This document shows, one piece after another, positions 8,699-18,881 of a DNA stretch of 64,000 bases. Position 1 is the stretch's first letter, and each line of letters begins with the position of its first letter. Source of the DNA: Mycolicibacter kumamotonensis (GTDB taxonomy: Bacteria > Actinomycetota > Actinomycetes > Mycobacteriales > Mycobacteriaceae); contig NZ_MVHU01000012.1 of the NCBI RefSeq assembly GCF_002086285.1, positions 1 to 64,000 on the forward strand, written 5' to 3'. The position numbers were made by a program, and so were the translations under genes. Under the pieces are notes generated by a model, which saw only the letters and a program-made list of their open reading frames with translations, did not search any database and had not been told where the DNA came from.

Positions 8699-10110
8699 AG
8701 CTGGTTTTCCTTTCGTCGGCGGGCGGCTGCTGCGGCACCGACGGCGACCGCGGCGACCAGCCCGGCCAGCAGCGCGGTGCCAGCGAAGGCCACGATCCGC
8801 GGCGCCGGGTCCTCGGGTTGCGGAGCCGGCGGTGGGGAGAGCTTCTTCGACGGCGAGTCGGCCGGATCGGCAACCGGCGGCAGTTCCCAGGTCAGAGCGG
8901 CGACCGCATCGACGGTGCCGGCCCCCACCAAGCCCGAGGGGGCGCGAGCGCCGTTGTGGGCGGTGGAGACGATCCGGTGCACCACCTGCATGGCATTCAG
9001 CTCGGGGTAGCGGCTGCGGACCAGCGCGGCCACCCCGGCGACATACCCGGCGGCATACCCGGTGCCGGACAGCGGCACCAGCCTGCCCTGGTTGCCGGGA
9101 AGCCCGTTGGCCAGAGAACCGTCGTCGCGGTTGCTCACCGAGACGATGTCCTCGCCCGGGGCGGCGACGCCCACCCAGGGCCCCGCCATGGTGAACGCCG
9201 ACGGGTGCCCCGCCGGGGACAGCGACGCGACCGACAGCACGTACGGGTGCCACCATGACGGCACCGACAGCGAGGTGACGCCCGTCCAGTTTCGCGGGTC
9301 ATGCGGCCGGCTGAGGTCGGTGAGCGGGTTGGACTCGCAGGCCTCGCCGCCGCCGCCGACCGATCCGGTCTGCCCACTGTCGCCGGCCGCCGCCACGATC
9401 AGCGCGTCCTTCTCCACCGCCGCGTAGCGCAGCGCAGCACCCAGCTCGGTCTGGTCGATGTTGCGGTCGGCCGGCAGGCAGGTCGTGGTGGAGATGGTGA
9501 TGACCCGTGCGCCGAGGTCGGCGGCGTGCACGATGGCCCGCGACAAGGCGGTGATGTCGACGACGACGCGGGTCGTGCGGGGGTCGTCCCCGGCCAACCT
9601 CGGCGAGATGGTCGCCGAGGCGGTTCGCAGCGACAACAGCCGCGCCGCCGGGGCCACGCCGGTGAAACCGTCCTGCCCGTCCGGCGCGGGCTGACCGGCG
9701 ATGATCCCGGCGACCAGCGTCCCATGCCCGTCGCAGTCGGTCAGGCCGTCGGTAGTGCCGATGTAGTCGCCACCCGGCTCCACCGCCGGGAGCCGCGGGC
9801 CCGGCCGCACACCGGTGTCGATGACCGCCACCGTCTGGCCTTCGCCGCGGGTGAACTGCCACGCCGCGGGAAGGTCGAGCATCCGCTGTCCGGCGGGTGC
9901 GGTGCTGACGTCGCTGCCGGGCAGCAGGCCCGAACTCGCGCAGTCGGCGCGCTGCTCCATCGCCGCGACGGGGCCGGGTGCCCCACTGGGCGGCGGCACC
10001 GTCGGATCGACCTTCGGCGGGGTGATCGCCGACGCCGGCGGACCGGCCAGCAGCAGCGTCAATGCCACTGCCGCGCCGGCCATTCCGGCCTTGGTGGTGG
10101 ATCTTGTCAT
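8695..10110 (-). CDS. mycP3: MycP3 mycosin, apparently catalytically dead (Ser to Gly)
   Basis: 471 residues: signal peptide, subtilisin-like domain, Pro-rich linker and a C-terminal transmembrane anchor, the normal mycosin layout. D98 (in AVIDTGV) and H129 (in DCDGHGT) of the triad are present. The nucleophile motif GTS is replaced by GTG: G351, codon GGG at 9058-9060, in LSGTGYAAGYVAG. The oxyanion-hole Asn of the subtilase AAGN motif is also changed, to D244 (codon at 9379-9381). The reading frame is intact with coupled overlaps at both ends, so this is not simple gene decay. Mycosins are needed for ESX complex stability independently of proteolysis, so a structural role can remain. The start overlaps the eccD3 stop by ATGA. 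Confidence 0.95.
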   Translation of the reverse strand: MTRSTTKAGMAGAAVALTLLLAGPPASAITPPKVDPTVPPPSGAPGPVAAMEQRADCASSGLLPGSDVSTAPAGQRMLDLPAAWQFTRGEGQTVAVIDTGVRPGPRLPAVEPGGDYIGTTDGLTDCDGHGTLVAGIIAGQPAPDGQDGFTGVAPAARLLSLRTASATISPRLAGDDPRTTRVVVDITALSRAIVHAADLGARVITISTTTCLPADRNIDQTELGAALRYAAVEKDALIVAAAGDSGQTGSVGGGGEACESNPLTDLSRPHDPRNWTGVTSLSVPSWWHPYVLSVASLSPAGHPSAFTMAGPWVGVAAPGEDIVSVSNRDDGSLANGLPGNQGRLVPLSGTGYAAGYVAGVAALVRSRYPELNAMQVVHRIVSTAHNGARAPSGLVGAGTVDAVAALTWELPPVADPADSPSKKLSPPPAPQPEDPAPRIVAFAGTALLAGLVAAVAVGAAAAARRRKENQL

Positions 10111-11561
10111 CGAGACAGAACCCAGGCGAAGATGCCCACCAGGTAGGCCATGACCGGGATCAGGGTGGCGTCGACACCGGAGGACAAAAAACCCACCAGT
10201 CGCCGCACCGGTAGCGAGTAGCTGTCCGGCGATGCGACGGTCGGGCTCAGCGCGACCACCGTCCACACCGCCACCAGGGCGGCCAGTACCAGCACCGCAC
10301 CGAAGGCGGCCGCATACCGCCCGGTCGCGGCGTAGCAGATCAGCAGCACGACGGCGGTCAGGTGCGGCTGGGCCAGCAGCCATGCCTTGCACCACGCGGA
10401 ATCCCACACCCGGGCGCGCAGCACCGAGGCCACCGCGATGCCGGCCACCACATACCAGGCCCAGCCCGAAAGTCCTTCGGGCTCAAAGGCGATAGCCACC
10501 GAACCGAGTACGGCCAGCAGCACGGCGCCGGCGATGAAGCCGGTCTGGTGGGCCTCGGTGACCCGAACGCGGCGCGGCAGGTCCGCGAGCACGCTCTGCG
10601 GCAGCGCCGACGGGGTCGGGTCGCCCGGAGCCGGGATCACCGGCAGCGGCAGTCGCGCCCACAACGCCGAAACCTGCGGAGCGGCAACGGTGAGCAGCAG
10701 CGAGGCGGTGATCAGCCCGCAGCCGAGGCTGAGAGGCGGAAGCTCCCAGAAGGATTTCACGGCCGCCGCGCCCAGCACGCCGAGGCCGGCGACCACGGCG
10801 GCGGTGAAGAAGGCGATCCCACGTTCACCGCGGCCGTCCAGCGAGCCGGGGTCTGTCGTGCCTGCGGGCGCGATCAGGTAGATCAACGACCACGCGCTGA
10901 CCGCGGCGGCGCCCAGCACCAGGTGGGCCGGGCCGAACAGGCCCGGTACCGCCAGCGTGCCTGCGGCGGCGACCGGAACCAACGCCGCGATCGACAGCGG
11001 CAGCGTAGCTTCCGCCGAACGCGCCCGGGCGGCCAGCGCTGCCAGGACGGTGACCACCGCGATGGCGATCACCGCGAACAGGCCCGCCGGTTCGCCGGTG
11101 AGCGCGCGATGGGCGGTGGCCAGCCCGGTGGCCGCGAAGATCAGCCCGGCCCCGGCGGCCAGGGCGGCGCGCTGAATGTGGCTGGCCCCCCAGGGCTTAC
11201 GCCGGGACGCCGAGAAGATGACGGCGGCGTCGGCGATGTCCTCGACGATGCCGGGCGCAGCCGGGCCGACCGGCACCGGGCGAAGCGCCAGCAGGTCGCC
11301 GTCCACCACCCCGACCGTGTCCAGGCTGGCGTCCAGGCTGAACGGTGCGCCGCCGACCGGCGCCAGGCTCAGACGTGCGGTCGCACCGTCGGCGGGTTCG
11401 CTGTCATCGGTGTCGGGAGCCACCAGGCGTTGCACCGCGGGCAGGATTTCGCGCAGCGGCAACTCCGCGGGTACGGCCATCTCGGTCAGCCGGCTGTCGG
11501 ACAGCACCGCGATGCGGACGATCGGCATGACGGCGCTGGTCAGCGCCGGGGCGTCGGTCAT
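10107..11561 (-). CDS. eccD3: ESX-3 membrane channel component EccD3
   Basis: 484 residues (M. tuberculosis EccD3 is 472). The N-terminal 100 residues form the ubiquitin-like cytoplasmic domain; the rest is hydrophobic with about eleven transmembrane segments. EccD dimers line the membrane vestibule of the ESX complex and contact EccB, EccC and EccE. It follows espG3 by 26 bp and overlaps mycP3 by ATGA. The length and hydrophobic profile are normal, and nothing odd was seen. Confidence 0.95.
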   Translation of the reverse strand: MTDAPALTSAVMPIVRIAVLSDSRLTEMAVPAELPLREILPAVQRLVAPDTDDSEPADGATARLSLAPVGGAPFSLDASLDTVGVVDGDLLALRPVPVGPAAPGIVEDIADAAVIFSASRRKPWGASHIQRAALAAGAGLIFAATGLATAHRALTGEPAGLFAVIAIAVVTVLAALAARARSAEATLPLSIAALVPVAAAGTLAVPGLFGPAHLVLGAAAVSAWSLIYLIAPAGTTDPGSLDGRGERGIAFFTAAVVAGLGVLGAAAVKSFWELPPLSLGCGLITASLLLTVAAPQVSALWARLPLPVIPAPGDPTPSALPQSVLADLPRRVRVTEAHQTGFIAGAVLLAVLGSVAIAFEPEGLSGWAWYVVAGIAVASVLRARVWDSAWCKAWLLAQPHLTAVVLLICYAATGRYAAAFGAVLVLAALVAVWTVVALSPTVASPDSYSLPVRRLVGFLSSGVDATLIPVMAYLVGIFAWVLSR

Positions 11562-11587
11562 TGATGTTCCCTACTCTTTATCTCTGT

Positions 11588-12469
11588 TTAGGTCAGCTGG
11601 GTGGTGAAATCTCGGGACAGTCGCTGACCGGGGAACCACTGCCCGTCGGGCAGCGTGGCGGTCAGTTGTTCGATCGCGATAGCCGTCGCGAAGTCGGTTC
11701 CGGGCCGGAAGGTCGACACCCACTCGCCGTCGAAGGCCTGCGAGGGAGTGACCAGGATGCGGCCTTCGTCGGCGTCGACCAGGCTCATGCCCACCTCGGT
11801 GGTGGTGTGCCGGCCGTTGTGGGCGCAGCCCGCGACAACCTCTACATAGCTGCGCGGACCGGAGAACACCGATTCCACGACCGGTCGCGCCGAGGCCGGA
11901 ATGCCCAGGTAGTCAAGGACTTCGGCGAGGGGGGCCCCGGCGCGCAACCGCTCGTCGGCGCGCACACCGACCCGGGCGGGCAAGGTGAACTCGTCGAACT
12001 TCGCCGGCGGGCGCTGCCGCAACCCGGCCCCGAGCACCGGTACCAGCAGCCGCGGGTCGTCGATGTCCATCGCGGTGAAGGTGACCAGTTGAGCGTTGCG
12101 CAGCGCCACCACCGTCCGGGTGGGCTTACCGCTGCCCTGGTCGCGGCGCGCCACGATGCCGCGCAGCATCTCGGTGGTCCCGCTGGACGGTGAACCCACG
12201 TAACGCAGGTCCAGCCACCGGTCCGGGAAGCACACCACCCGGATCCAGTCGGCCACGCTCTTATTGACCGTGCCGTCCGGCGAGACAACTCCCATCCGGG
12301 TGAGTTCATCGCGCTGGCGCGCCATGAATGCACCGCGTTCCCTGGCGTCGGTGTAGGGCATGGTGATCGCCAATACCCACGGGAAAGACCCGGCGCCAAT
12401 GGTTTCCGCGATGTACCAGGCCTGCTCGACGGTCAGTTCAGCGGCGTTGGGCTCAGCACCCCTGTTCAT
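11588..12469 (-). CDS. espG3: ESX-3 specific chaperone EspG3
   Basis: 293 residues, close to the 295 of M. tuberculosis EspG3. EspG proteins are cytosolic chaperones that bind the hydrophobic tip of PPE proteins in PE-PPE dimers and deliver them to their own ESX system; EspG3 would serve the PE5-PPE4 pair encoded upstream in this operon. The N-terminal [20 protein letters not shown] and the LDVDDPR-like middle region fit the family. It lies 37 bp after esxH. Confidence 0.94.
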   Translation of the reverse strand: MNRGAEPNAAELTVEQAWYIAETIGAGSFPWVLAITMPYTDARERGAFMARQRDELTRMGVVSPDGTVNKSVADWIRVVCFPDRWLDLRYVGSPSSGTTEMLRGIVARRDQGSGKPTRTVVALRNAQLVTFTAMDIDDPRLLVPVLGAGLRQRPPAKFDEFTLPARVGVRADERLRAGAPLAEVLDYLGIPASARPVVESVFSGPRSYVEVVAGCAHNGRHTTTEVGMSLVDADEGRILVTPSQAFDGEWVSTFRPGTDFATAIAIEQLTATLPDGQWFPGQRLSRDFTTQLT

Positions 12470-12506
12470 GGGGAGCAGTGTTCCTTCGTCGAGCGGATCA
12501 CCTGGC

Positions 12507-12794
12507 TCAGCCCCACTTGGCGGCTTCGGCGGTGTCGCGGGCGTTCATCATCAAGGTGTTGGTCTCATGCGTGGTCGCCATCGCGTGATAGGCCCGCACC
12601 AACTCCTCCATCGCCTGATTCCACTGCGCCTGCCACGCCTGATACGTCATCCCCGTATCGCCCTGCCACGCCGCCGACAACGCCGCCTGCTCACTGGCGA
12701 TATCCGCACCGACGGCCTGCAACGTGCCCGCATACCCATTCATCTCAGCCGCATGGGCCAACATCGCCGGGTAGTTATACATAATCTGCGACAT
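12507..12794 (-). CDS. esxH: WXG100 secreted protein EsxH (TB10.4), ESX-3 copy
   Basis: 95 residues, very like M. tuberculosis EsxH, with [12 protein letters not shown] at the start, the WQGDTG (WxG) turn at about 43-48 and a C-terminal helix ending AAKWG. EsxH forms a secreted heterodimer with EsxG that acts in iron and zinc acquisition and, in pathogens, interferes with host endosomal sorting. It follows esxG by 14 bp. A second gene encoding an identical protein lies at 23582-23869. Confidence 0.97.
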   Translation of the reverse strand: MSQIMYNYPAMLAHAAEMNGYAGTLQAVGADIASEQAALSAAWQGDTGMTYQAWQAQWNQAMEELVRAYHAMATTHETNTLMMNARDTAEAAKWG

Positions 12795-12808
12795 CAGACT
12801 GCTCCTCC

Positions 12809-13102
12809 CTAAACCCCGGTGTAACCCGACGCCGCCGCCGCATCAGCAGCCACATAGGTGCTACCGGCATCCGCCAGATTCGCCTGCGCCATATCCAGCA
12901 ACGCATTCACCCGCGCCGCCATCGCCACAAACCGCGCATGCGACCCCTGAAACGCCGCCGCCGCCTCACCCACGTGAAACGCCTGCGCCGACAACGCCGC
13001 CTGCTCAGCCTGCGCCATCGTCGACCGCATCAACGCCGCCTTGGCCCCAAACGCCGACTCCGACGCCACCAACTGCGGAATATGGGCATCCAACATACTC
13101 AT
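12809..13102 (-). CDS. esxG: WXG100-like secreted protein EsxG, ESX-3 copy
   Basis: 97 residues. It resembles M. tuberculosis EsxG from [14 protein letters not shown] at the start to the [12 protein letters not shown] tail, which includes the conserved tail region used in type VII export. As in other EsxG proteins the WxG tryptophan is replaced (FQGSH). It is the partner of EsxH. Its ATG overlaps the PPE4 stop (ATGA). The encoded protein is identical to that of the second copy at 23884-24177. Confidence 0.97.
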   Translation of the reverse strand: MSMLDAHIPQLVASESAFGAKAALMRSTMAQAEQAALSAQAFHVGEAAAAFQGSHARFVAMAARVNALLDMAQANLADAGSTYVAADAAAASGYTGV

Positions 13103-14565
13103 CGCCGCACTCCCTTCTCTTCCTTCGATACTTCTACTGGCGATTCCGATTCCGGACCGCCACGATCGTTCTCACTCCAGGTGTCGGGCAACATCGGCAC
13201 GCTCGGGCCCCCACCGAAGCCATCGTCGGCCAGGGTGGCCAGGCCCGACGCGGTCGAGGTGCTGCGCTTGCCCACCGTTCCGGCGAAGCCCAGCGCCCCG
13301 GCCCCGCGATCCGAGCCGGAAGCGGCCGGCTGCTCCACCGGACCGGCCGGACCCGAATCCATGTCCATGTACTCGTCGGCGTGGTCGTGCAGCACCGCAC
13401 GCCGGCGCCGTCGCGCCCGGGCCTTGTCGCGCGCCGAGGCGGTCACCCCCACCGCGGCCGCCGGCACCCGAGAGGCCGGTGCCTGCGCCTTGTTGCGGTC
13501 GGTGAGGGTCGGCCCCAGCCCGGTGCCCGGGTCGGTGCCGCCCATCAGGTACCCGAAACCCAGCACTCCGGTCGCCGGTGGCGGGGGCGCCACCGCCGGC
13601 GCGGCCGGTGCCCCGGACACTACGGGCGCGCCCGGCGTGGCGATACCGGAGGCGAAACCGGTCACCACCGCGATCGGCCGCTCAGAGGGGGCGACGGAAA
13701 CCGGCGTCATCGGCTCGTCCGTGTCGTCCACACCGGGCTCACCCATGGTAGGCAGCTGGCTCAGGGCCGCGCCCAGGATGATCGGCAAGAATGCCGGGGC
13801 GGACAGCACCACGCCCCAGAAGGTGAAACCGAACGGGATGAAGAACGCCTCGTAGGCGATGAAGAACAGCAGCGGGAACCACGTCGTCAAGGCGGCGGGG
13901 CCGCCGCCCAGGATCTCCCGGATCACCCCGGCCGGATCCTGCAGCAACTGACCGAGCTGGTTGAACAGCTGGGTGAAGAAGTCCGAGCCGACCGGGGTGT
14001 CCGCCGCGGGCTGCGCCGAGTCGGCTTTGACCACCGGAGGTGCTTGCACCGGGCGCGGCGCCGACGCCAGCGCGGCACCGGACACCGCCTGGTAGGTGCT
14101 CATGGTGGTGGCCGCCTGGATCCACATCCGGACGTAGTCGGCTTCGTTGAGCGCAATCGGGATCGTGTTGATACCGAAGAAATTGGTGGCGACCAACACC
14201 CCGTGCGTCATGTGGTTGGCGGCCAGTTCGGCCAGTGTCGGCATCGACGCCAGCGCGGTGGTGTAGGCCGAGGCCGCCACCTCATGCTGGGCGGCCACCC
14301 CGGCACTGTCGGCGCTGGCCTTGCCCAGCCACGCCAGGTAGGGCACGTGGGCCGCCAGGTACTGCTCGGCGCTGGGGCCCTGCCAGGCGCCGCCCTGCAC
14401 CGCACCGAGCAACGCGGTCAATTCGTCTGCGACCGTGGCGTACTCGATGCTCAGGGCATTCCACACCCCGGCAGCGCTCAGCAGCGGACCCGGTCCGGGA
14501 CCGCTGCTCAGCAATGCTGAATGCACCTCCGGAGGGGAGGCGATCCAGACCGGGGCGGACATCAT
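13099..14565 (-). CDS. ppe4: PPE4, ESX-3 PPE protein
   Basis: 488 residues (about 513 in M. tuberculosis). The N-terminal 180 residues are a PPE-type helical domain with ASPPEVHS near the start, W-x-G (GAWQGPS) and NFFGINTIPI. A hydrophobic stretch in the middle (about residues 235-275) is followed by an Ala/Pro/Arg-rich, probably disordered C-terminal tail. It overlaps PE5 by one base (TGATG) and esxG by ATGA. With PE5 and EspG3 it would be exported by ESX-3; PPE4 is known to matter for siderophore-mediated iron uptake in M. tuberculosis. Confidence 0.95.
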   Translation of the reverse strand: MMSAPVWIASPPEVHSALLSSGPGPGPLLSAAGVWNALSIEYATVADELTALLGAVQGGAWQGPSAEQYLAAHVPYLAWLGKASADSAGVAAQHEVAASAYTTALASMPTLAELAANHMTHGVLVATNFFGINTIPIALNEADYVRMWIQAATTMSTYQAVSGAALASAPRPVQAPPVVKADSAQPAADTPVGSDFFTQLFNQLGQLLQDPAGVIREILGGGPAALTTWFPLLFFIAYEAFFIPFGFTFWGVVLSAPAFLPIILGAALSQLPTMGEPGVDDTDEPMTPVSVAPSERPIAVVTGFASGIATPGAPVVSGAPAAPAVAPPPPATGVLGFGYLMGGTDPGTGLGPTLTDRNKAQAPASRVPAAAVGVTASARDKARARRRRRAVLHDHADEYMDMDSGPAGPVEQPAASGSDRGAGALGFAGTVGKRSTSTASGLATLADDGFGGGPSVPMLPDTWSENDRGGPESESPVEVSKEEKGVRR

Positions 14566-14873
14566 CAGACGCTGCCGCCGCCATAGGTCGCAGCGGCCGC
14601 ACCATCACTCACGGCGTAGTTGACGCCGGACTCACCGACACCGATACCGGCGCGGCCGAGTTCGGTGGCGCCCTGAGCGGCCACCGCGGCGTGTTCGCTG
14701 CCCTGCGCACTGAATCCGGCGGCGGTCTGCAGCGAGACCGGGTCGGCCGCCGGCGGCACCACCGCGGTGATCAGCGGAGCGGCACTGGCCTGTGCGGCCG
14801 CCAGACGAGCGGTCAGGGCCTCCACCGCTGCACTGGCGGCGGCGAGACCTTCCGGAACCACATTGAGCGTCAT
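14565..14873 (-). CDS. pe5: PE5, ESX-3 PE protein
   Basis: 102 residues, a PE-domain-only protein: two helices with the conserved [16 protein letters not shown] start (Pro-Glu at 7-8) and a short Gly-rich end. It is the heterodimer partner of PPE4, to which it is coupled by a 1-bp stop/start overlap. It follows eccC3 by 48 bp, the normal ESX-3 position. Confidence 0.95.
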   Translation of the reverse strand: MTLNVVPEGLAAASAAVEALTARLAAAQASAAPLITAVVPPAADPVSLQTAAGFSAQGSEHAAVAAQGATELGRAGIGVGESGVNYAVSDGAAAATYGGGSV

Positions 14874-14921
14874 GACTGTTCCTCCTCCTTCTTTATCGCT
14901 ATCGCTTCACTTCGCTGCGCA

Positions 14922-17900
14922 TCAGCGCGTCAGACTCTGGGTGAACAACGGGTTGACGAGTTGCAGGTACGTGGGTTCGTCGCTGTCGCCCAGCAGCATC
15001 GCCCGGCCCGCGGGTAGCCGGCCGAAGCGTTGGCCGCGGATCTTGCCGCTGTCGGCGGGATTGCCCGAGAGCATCAACGTGGTGGCTTGCAGGTCGTTGA
15101 GGCGGCGCAGCAGCGGGTTGGTCATCAGCGCGTGTGCCGAGCCGGTGGCGCGTGCGGTGACAACAACTCGCAGTCCCAGATCGCCTGCTTGAGACAGCAA
15201 CTCGATCAGGGTGGTCCACGGCCGCTGCCCCGCATACGGTCCGGTGAGGGCCGGGGTGTCGGGGATGGCATCGACATCGTCGATGATCAGGTAGTGGGTG
15301 TGGCCTTCATAGCTCCACCCCGCCAGATCCGCTGCCGACAAACCGGCCGGTGGCCGCCGCGAGCCGATCAGCGCCGACAGGCCCAGCATCGCCGGGATCA
15401 CCCGGTCGATGTTGGCGGTGTACTCGTTGTCGGCGAACAGGGGTTCGTCGACCAGATGCAGGCGCCGATCCAGCACGGTGAACGCCACCTGCTCGGCGGT
15501 GCTGTTGTCCCGCACGGTGCGGATGATGTGGCGCAGCAGGGTGGTCTTGCCGGATTTGGCATCGCCGAGCACCAGCACCAGCGGGTTGGCGGTGAAGTCC
15601 ACCGCCACCGGTGCCAGGTCTTCTTCGCGGACCCCGATCACCACAGTTTCGGCAGCCGGGTAGAGCGTCCCGGCCTCTTCGGGGGCCAGGTTGGTCGGCA
15701 GCAGCCGCACCGGCGGGGCCGCCAGGCCGGGGTGGCGGGCATTGATCTCGGCGATCTGGCCCAGATCGGGTTGGGCGATCAGGAAGTGCTCGGCGGCCAT
15801 GGTCAGGCCGCGGCCGGGCTGATTGGCCGGCACCGCCTCGGCCGGGCGGGTCAAGGCCCCGGCCACCCGCACGTTGGAGTCACGCGGGTCATGCAGTTTC
15901 AGTTCCAGGCGCAGCCCGAGCCCGTCGCGCATCGCCAACGGCACCTCGAGCCAGCTCGGGGTGGTGACGACCACGTGGATGCCATAGGCCAGGCCGACGT
16001 TGACGAGCTCGGTCACCTTGGCCAGCAACGGGTTCCGGGTGTTGAACTGGTCGGTGTTGTCCCGGCTGAAGGCGTACAGGTTGTCGATGACCAAGAACAC
16101 TTCACCGTAGCCGTCGTTGAGCGACCCGATACCGCCGTCGCGGAACGCTCCGCGCTGCTGACGGGCGGTCAACAACTGTTCGAGTTCGCCGAAGGTGCGC
16201 CGGATCCGTTCGGGTTCCAAACCCGATGCGACACTGCCGACATGGGCCAGGTCCTGCATCGCCCGCAACTGTCCGCCGCCGTAGTCCAGGCAGTAGAAAG
16301 TCACCTCGCGCGGGGAGTGCAGCTGCGCCGCCGAGAGCATGAACGTCTGCAACGCCGTCGTCTTACCCGACTTCGGGCCACCGTGGATGAGCAGGTTGCC
16401 GCTAGCCGAGCGGGCATCGAAGACCAGCGGGTCACGGCGCATGTCGAACGGTTTGTCGATCTCACCCAACGGCCAGCGCAGCTGCCGCTCGCCGATTCCG
16501 GTCCGGGCCAACGTCGTTGCCAGCGGGATCGGCTCATCCAGCGGCGGCAACCACAATGCCGGGGCCTGCGGCCCGTAGTTGGCCAACTGCTCACCGATGG
16601 TGGCGATCAGCTTGCGCGGCGGACCCAACGTCTCATCCTCGGCCTCAACGATCGTCGTCTCCTGCCCGGCATCCACCGCACCCGCGGTGAACAGTTTCGG
16701 TTCGGGCAGGGCGTGCATCACCACGGCACGTGATTGGCGCGGCGGGTCGTAGATCCCATCGACGTAGGTGGAGCGGAACTTGATCGGCGCCGCCCCGGGT
16801 GCGGGCACCAAGAAGCCCTCGCCTTTGTGTTCTTTGCCCGATTCGATGTGGTAGGCATCCTCGACCCCGATGATCTGCCGCGACACGCTCGGCGAGGCCA
16901 CCTTCAACCCGATCCGGTACGAGGTGTTCTTGTCGATGTCTTTGATCCTGCCGACATCCAAGGTCTGCGACGCGAACAGAATGTGGATCCGGAACGAACG
17001 GCCCTTGCGCGCCACGTAATCGAACAACTCGGCGTATTCGGGGTGATCGGCCAGCATCAATGTGAACTCATCGGCGACGACGAACAACGTCGGGATCGGC
17101 GCCAGATCATGCCCCGCGGCGATCGCCGCCTCATACTCGGTCACCGAGTTGAAGGCGCTGCCCTGAACACGGCGGCCGGCCTCGCGCAGCAACAACTCGC
17201 GGCGCGCCACCTCACCGCGCAACGTGTCGGCGAACCGATCCGCCAGGGACTTCTTCTCGGCCATGTTCGAGATGACGGCCACGACCTGCGGGAAGTGCCG
17301 GAAGATGTCCGCGCCGGCCTCCCCCTTGAAGTCGGCGTAGATCACGATCAGCCGATCCGCCGAATGTGTGGTCAACAGCGACAACAGAATCGCCATCAAC
17401 GTCTGCGACTTACCGGAGCCGGTCATGCCGATCATCAACCCGTGCGGGCCCATGCCGCCCTCGGCCTCGTCCTTGAGGTCGAAGATCAGGGGCTCCCCGG
17501 TCGCGGTCACCCCGATCGGCACCCGCAACTCCTCCTCACGGGGCCGCGGCGCCCACAATGCGGGCACATCCAACCGCGAGGCGTCGGCGATACCCAGCAG
17601 CGTGGTGAACGTCGCCCCCCGGGTGCCCGCCGAACGCAGCCCGGCATGCGTCGGGTTGGAATCCCACCGCGACAGCCGCCGCGCCACATGCGCCGCCTCT
17701 TCGGCGCCGAGACGGTCGGCGTCGTCGACGTAGCGCTGCCAGCCACCGCTCTGCCAGCGGTCGATCGAGGTCCCGCCGACGCTGATCCGCAGGATCGGGC
17801 GCTCGGGGTCGGAGTACTGCTCCCGGTTGGGTGCCACCGCACCGCGCTGCACGATGGTGACCCCGGCGCGAGCGGCGCCCAACGACGAGGCCGCCACATC

Positions 17901-18881
17901 GAAGTCCGGGTCATCGATGATCACCAGCAGATGCCGGCCCGACTCGGCGGGCCCACCGGTGAACGCCGGCCGCTCGGCCAGCACCGGCGCCAACAGCACC
18001 GCCAGTTCCTCGGCGCTGCCGGCCAGGTACCGAGCCGGGCCGACACCGTCGACCTGACCCGCGATATCCACATGCGGCAACCACTTCAACCACGACCACG
18101 CCGGCGACTCCAACTCCGGCGAAGCCAACGCCACCCCCAACACCGTCGGGTCGTGCCAGGTGACGGCCTGGGCCACCCAGGCCCGCACCGCCGCGCGCAC
18201 CTCATCCGCGGCGTCCTCGCCCTCCCCGAGCACCGTGATCCGGGAGACCTGCGTCAGATCCACCCCGACCGGCACATCACGCACCGTGCGCTGGGTGTCG
18301 AGCAGACTGCGTAATGCGCTGTGCGACACCGGCTCCAGGTCGATCTCGTCGGCCGTGTCGGCTACCCGCACGGCGCTGGCCAGCGGCACCGAATGCCGAC
18401 CGGTGCGCACCACCAGGAAATCTTCGTCGTGCGGGTCACGCTCCCACTGCCGGCGTGAACCCGGCACCACGGCCAGCTCCGACGGATCCGGGTGCGACCA
18501 CTCCGCCGCCGCCCGCTGCTTGGCCGCCGAACCCCGAATGTTGTCACGGACCACCGACAAATACCGCAGATAATCGGCGCGCTCGGCGTCGACCTCGACC
18601 GTGCGGGCCTTCTTGTCCCCGCCCCGATAGATACCCGCCGCCGCGACCAGCAACGCGAACGGGAAGAACAACATCACCGGTGAGATCAACCGCATACCCG
18701 TGGCGACCATCGCGATCACCATGCCGACGATCAAAATCACGATCACCACCGGCAACGCCCGCTGCAAGAACGACGCCGGCACCACCCGCGGCAACTCCGG
18801 CGGCGGCTCGATGGTGATGGTGCCCTTGTCGGTCGGCGGCGCCGGCAGCCGACGACGCGCCTCGAAAATCAAACGACTCAT
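14922..18881 (-). CDS. eccC3: ESX-3 FtsK/SpoIIIE-type motor ATPase EccC3
   Basis: 1319 residues (about 1330 in M. tuberculosis). Two transmembrane segments lie near residues 40-85, followed by a DUF/linker domain and three ATPase domains. Walker A motifs are visible in each: GMTGSGKS (near residue 487), GGPKSGKTT (near 837) and GDAKSGKTT (near 1107). EccC binds the tails of Esx and PE substrates and drives export. It overlaps eccB3 by ATGA. EccC3 is one continuous protein, as in other ESX-3 loci and unlike the split EccCa/EccCb of ESX-1. Confidence 0.97.
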   Translation of the reverse strand: MSRLIFEARRRLPAPPTDKGTITIEPPPELPRVVPASFLQRALPVVIVILIVGMVIAMVATGMRLISPVMLFFPFALLVAAAGIYRGGDKKARTVEVDAERADYLRYLSVVRDNIRGSAAKQRAAAEWSHPDPSELAVVPGSRRQWERDPHDEDFLVVRTGRHSVPLASAVRVADTADEIDLEPVSHSALRSLLDTQRTVRDVPVGVDLTQVSRITVLGEGEDAADEVRAAVRAWVAQAVTWHDPTVLGVALASPELESPAWSWLKWLPHVDIAGQVDGVGPARYLAGSAEELAVLLAPVLAERPAFTGGPAESGRHLLVIIDDPDFDVAASSLGAARAGVTIVQRGAVAPNREQYSDPERPILRISVGGTSIDRWQSGGWQRYVDDADRLGAEEAAHVARRLSRWDSNPTHAGLRSAGTRGATFTTLLGIADASRLDVPALWAPRPREEELRVPIGVTATGEPLIFDLKDEAEGGMGPHGLMIGMTGSGKSQTLMAILLSLLTTHSADRLIVIYADFKGEAGADIFRHFPQVVAVISNMAEKKSLADRFADTLRGEVARRELLLREAGRRVQGSAFNSVTEYEAAIAAGHDLAPIPTLFVVADEFTLMLADHPEYAELFDYVARKGRSFRIHILFASQTLDVGRIKDIDKNTSYRIGLKVASPSVSRQIIGVEDAYHIESGKEHKGEGFLVPAPGAAPIKFRSTYVDGIYDPPRQSRAVVMHALPEPKLFTAGAVDAGQETTIVEAEDETLGPPRKLIATIGEQLANYGPQAPALWLPPLDEPIPLATTLARTGIGERQLRWPLGEIDKPFDMRRDPLVFDARSASGNLLIHGGPKSGKTTALQTFMLSAAQLHSPREVTFYCLDYGGGQLRAMQDLAHVGSVASGLEPERIRRTFGELEQLLTARQQRGAFRDGGIGSLNDGYGEVFLVIDNLYAFSRDNTDQFNTRNPLLAKVTELVNVGLAYGIHVVVTTPSWLEVPLAMRDGLGLRLELKLHDPRDSNVRVAGALTRPAEAVPANQPGRGLTMAAEHFLIAQPDLGQIAEINARHPGLAAPPVRLLPTNLAPEEAGTLYPAAETVVIGVREEDLAPVAVDFTANPLVLVLGDAKSGKTTLLRHIIRTVRDNSTAEQVAFTVLDRRLHLVDEPLFADNEYTANIDRVIPAMLGLSALIGSRRPPAGLSAADLAGWSYEGHTHYLIIDDVDAIPDTPALTGPYAGQRPWTTLIELLSQAGDLGLRVVVTARATGSAHALMTNPLLRRLNDLQATTLMLSGNPADSGKIRGQRFGRLPAGRAMLLGDSDEPTYLQLVNPLFTQSLTR

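Noticed and set aside
9058..9381. Sequencing error as the cause of the MycP3 active-site change
   Set aside because: Two separate substitutions in one intact frame make this unlikely, though reads should still be checked.
16734..18314. 526-codon plus-strand frame opposite eccC3
   Set aside because: Antisense shadow with Arg/Gly/His-rich composition and no domain.
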